From NCBI GenBank assembly GCA_001004085.1, contig LCQJ01000022.1, positions 1-5,476 on the forward strand: a DNA stretch of 5,476 nt. The letters are read 5' to 3'. Shown one piece after another: positions 5,082-5,476 of the stretch. Origin of the DNA: Parcubacteria group bacterium GW2011_GWA2_50_10b. GTDB lineage: Bacteria > Patescibacteriota > Minisyncoccia > Phycocordibacterales > Zambryskibacteraceae. The translations under genes and the position numbers were made by a program. Under the pieces are notes generated by a model. It was not told the origin of the DNA. It did no database searches and saw only the letters and a program-made list of their open reading frames with translations. Numbering within the stretch: position 1 is the first letter of the stretch; each line of letters starts with the position of its first letter.

Positions 5082-5348
5082 ATGTCGATAGCCCCGTTCC
5101 TCAACAAGATTAATCAGTTCATATTGAATCCGATTATAAAGCTCGCGTTTGCCGCGGCTCTGCTAATCTTTTTCTGGGGAATCTTCCAGTTCATCAATTC
5201 CGAAACGGCCGATGCCAAACGCGATGAGGGGAAGAGGAAAATCTTCTACGGACTGCTCGGCATGTTCATCATGTTCTCCGCTTACGGCCTCATCCGCCTG
5301 ATCCTCGGCACGTTCGGCATTAATCCGCCGGCATATCCAGGATTCTAG
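5082..5348 (+). CDS. Two-helix pilin-like membrane protein 6
   Basis: 88 residues, 13 bases after the previous stop and the shortest of the set. Helices lie at about 15-38 and 54-76, joined by NSETADAKRDEGKRKIFYG. FFWGIFQFI and the EG-K loop place it in the same subgroup as genes 3 to 5, but its second helix is the most divergent (MFIMFSAYGLIRLIL, with Tyr replacing Trp). There is no cleavable leader. The bases before the ATG are TAAATAAAGG, giving only a GG directly against the start and no usable Shine-Dalgarno. The gene ends 21 bases before a terminator hairpin, so it closes the operon. The function is not known beyond resemblance to its neighbours. Confidence 0.65.
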   Translation: MSIAPFLNKINQFILNPIIKLAFAAALLIFFWGIFQFINSETADAKRDEGKRKIFYGLLGMFIMFSAYGLIRLILGTFGINPPAYPGF

Positions 5349-5474
5349 TCAAATATTACAGAAATGAAGAAGCGCCTCGACCTTTAGGGTCGGGGCGCTT
5401 TTGGTAGCGGGTATTGTTTTGGGTGTGACCGGCGGCTTTGGGGCCGCCGGCGTTTTCGGCTTCGGTGCGGGCGG
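5349..5474 (-). CDS. Possible C-terminal end of a convergent gene (partial, uncertain)
   Basis: On the minus strand one frame is open from the window edge to a TGA at 5349-5351, directly against the stop of the last pilin-like gene. It would encode about 41 residues starting with PPAPKPKTPAAPKPPVTPK, a Pro/Ala/Lys-rich segment like an extracellular linker. The frame runs through the strong hairpin at 5370-5402, and the other minus-strand frames are also open for much of this GC-rich stretch. It has no start in the window. I give it low confidence; it could be chance. Confidence 0.2.
   Translation of the reverse strand, partial: PPAPKPKTPAAPKPPVTPKTIPATKSAPTLKVEALLHFCNI
5370..5402 (+). terminator. 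Intrinsic terminator of the pilin-like gene cluster
   Basis: A 13-bp stem AAGCGCCTCGACC / GGTCGGGGCGCTT with one T-G wobble and a 5-base loop TTTAG. It is followed by a short T-run (TTTT, 5399-5402) and begins 21 bases after the last stop codon. The T-run is short, so efficiency is uncertain. On the minus strand the stem is followed by CTTCATTTC, so it could also act on a convergent transcript. Confidence 0.8.
5429..5456. terminator. Second GC-rich hairpin at the right edge
   Basis: A perfect 8-bp stem CCGGCGGC / GCCGCCGG (5429-5436 and 5443-5450) with loop TTTGGG, followed by CG and TTTT (5453-5456). It could be a second terminator, but all reading frames here are open and GC-rich, so the symmetry may belong to coding sequence. 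Confidence 0.3.
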
Positions 5475-5476
5475 GA

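Noticed and set aside
5364..5387. Tiny frame MKKRLDL before the terminator loop
   Set aside because: It is only 7 codons, lies within the terminator stem and has no ribosome-binding site; there is no reason to call it a leader peptide.

Overview
The window looks like chromosomal DNA of a Candidate Phyla Radiation (Patescibacteria) bacterium, most likely a Parcubacteria-type lineage. This is inferred from a GyrA tail followed by a tandem set of very small two-helix membrane proteins of the VirB2/TrbC-like 'T4SS pilin' kind that is common in that group, and from very tight gene packing with almost no Shine-Dalgarno sequences. TGA is used as a stop (the solute-binding protein and the transposase both end in TGA), which argues against the code-25 Gracilibacteria/Absconditabacteria.

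Layout. Positions 1-1264 (+) hold the C-terminal part of DNA gyrase subunit A: the end of the coiled-coil/tower region plus the whole six-bladed DNA-wrapping domain. Directly at the gyrA stop codon begins a small mobile element (about 1264-1934). It is AT-rich, unlike its surroundings, carries one minus-strand Y1 (HUH) REP-associated-type transposase, and is bounded by two almost identical hairpins placed as mirror images. Positions 1935-1992 hold a heptanucleotide tandem repeat and a likely promoter.

From 1993 to 5348 (+) there are seven tightly spaced genes: a membrane-anchored extracellular solute-binding protein (1993-3279), then six two-helix pilin-like membrane proteins (3276-3590, 3591-3944, 3951-4235, 4237-4623, 4724-5068, 5082-5348). 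Genes 1 to 5 overlap or are separated by at most 6 bases. A 100-base gap at 4624-4723, with repeats and possible regulatory symmetry, splits the set into two likely transcription units. A strong hairpin terminator closes the set at 5370-5402. The right edge has a second GC-rich hairpin and possibly the end of a convergent minus-strand gene.

How the genes may work together (inference): the six small proteins share one topology (optional leader, helix, charged polar loop, helix) like VirB2-family pilins, so they are candidate subunits of a cell-surface or secretion structure. The solute-binding protein is translationally coupled to the first of them (ATGA overlap) and has no ABC permease or ATPase next to it, so it may act as a surface receptor belonging to that structure rather than to a conventional importer. 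No VirB4-type ATPase, VirB6 or relaxase gene lies in the window, so the assembly machine itself is not shown.
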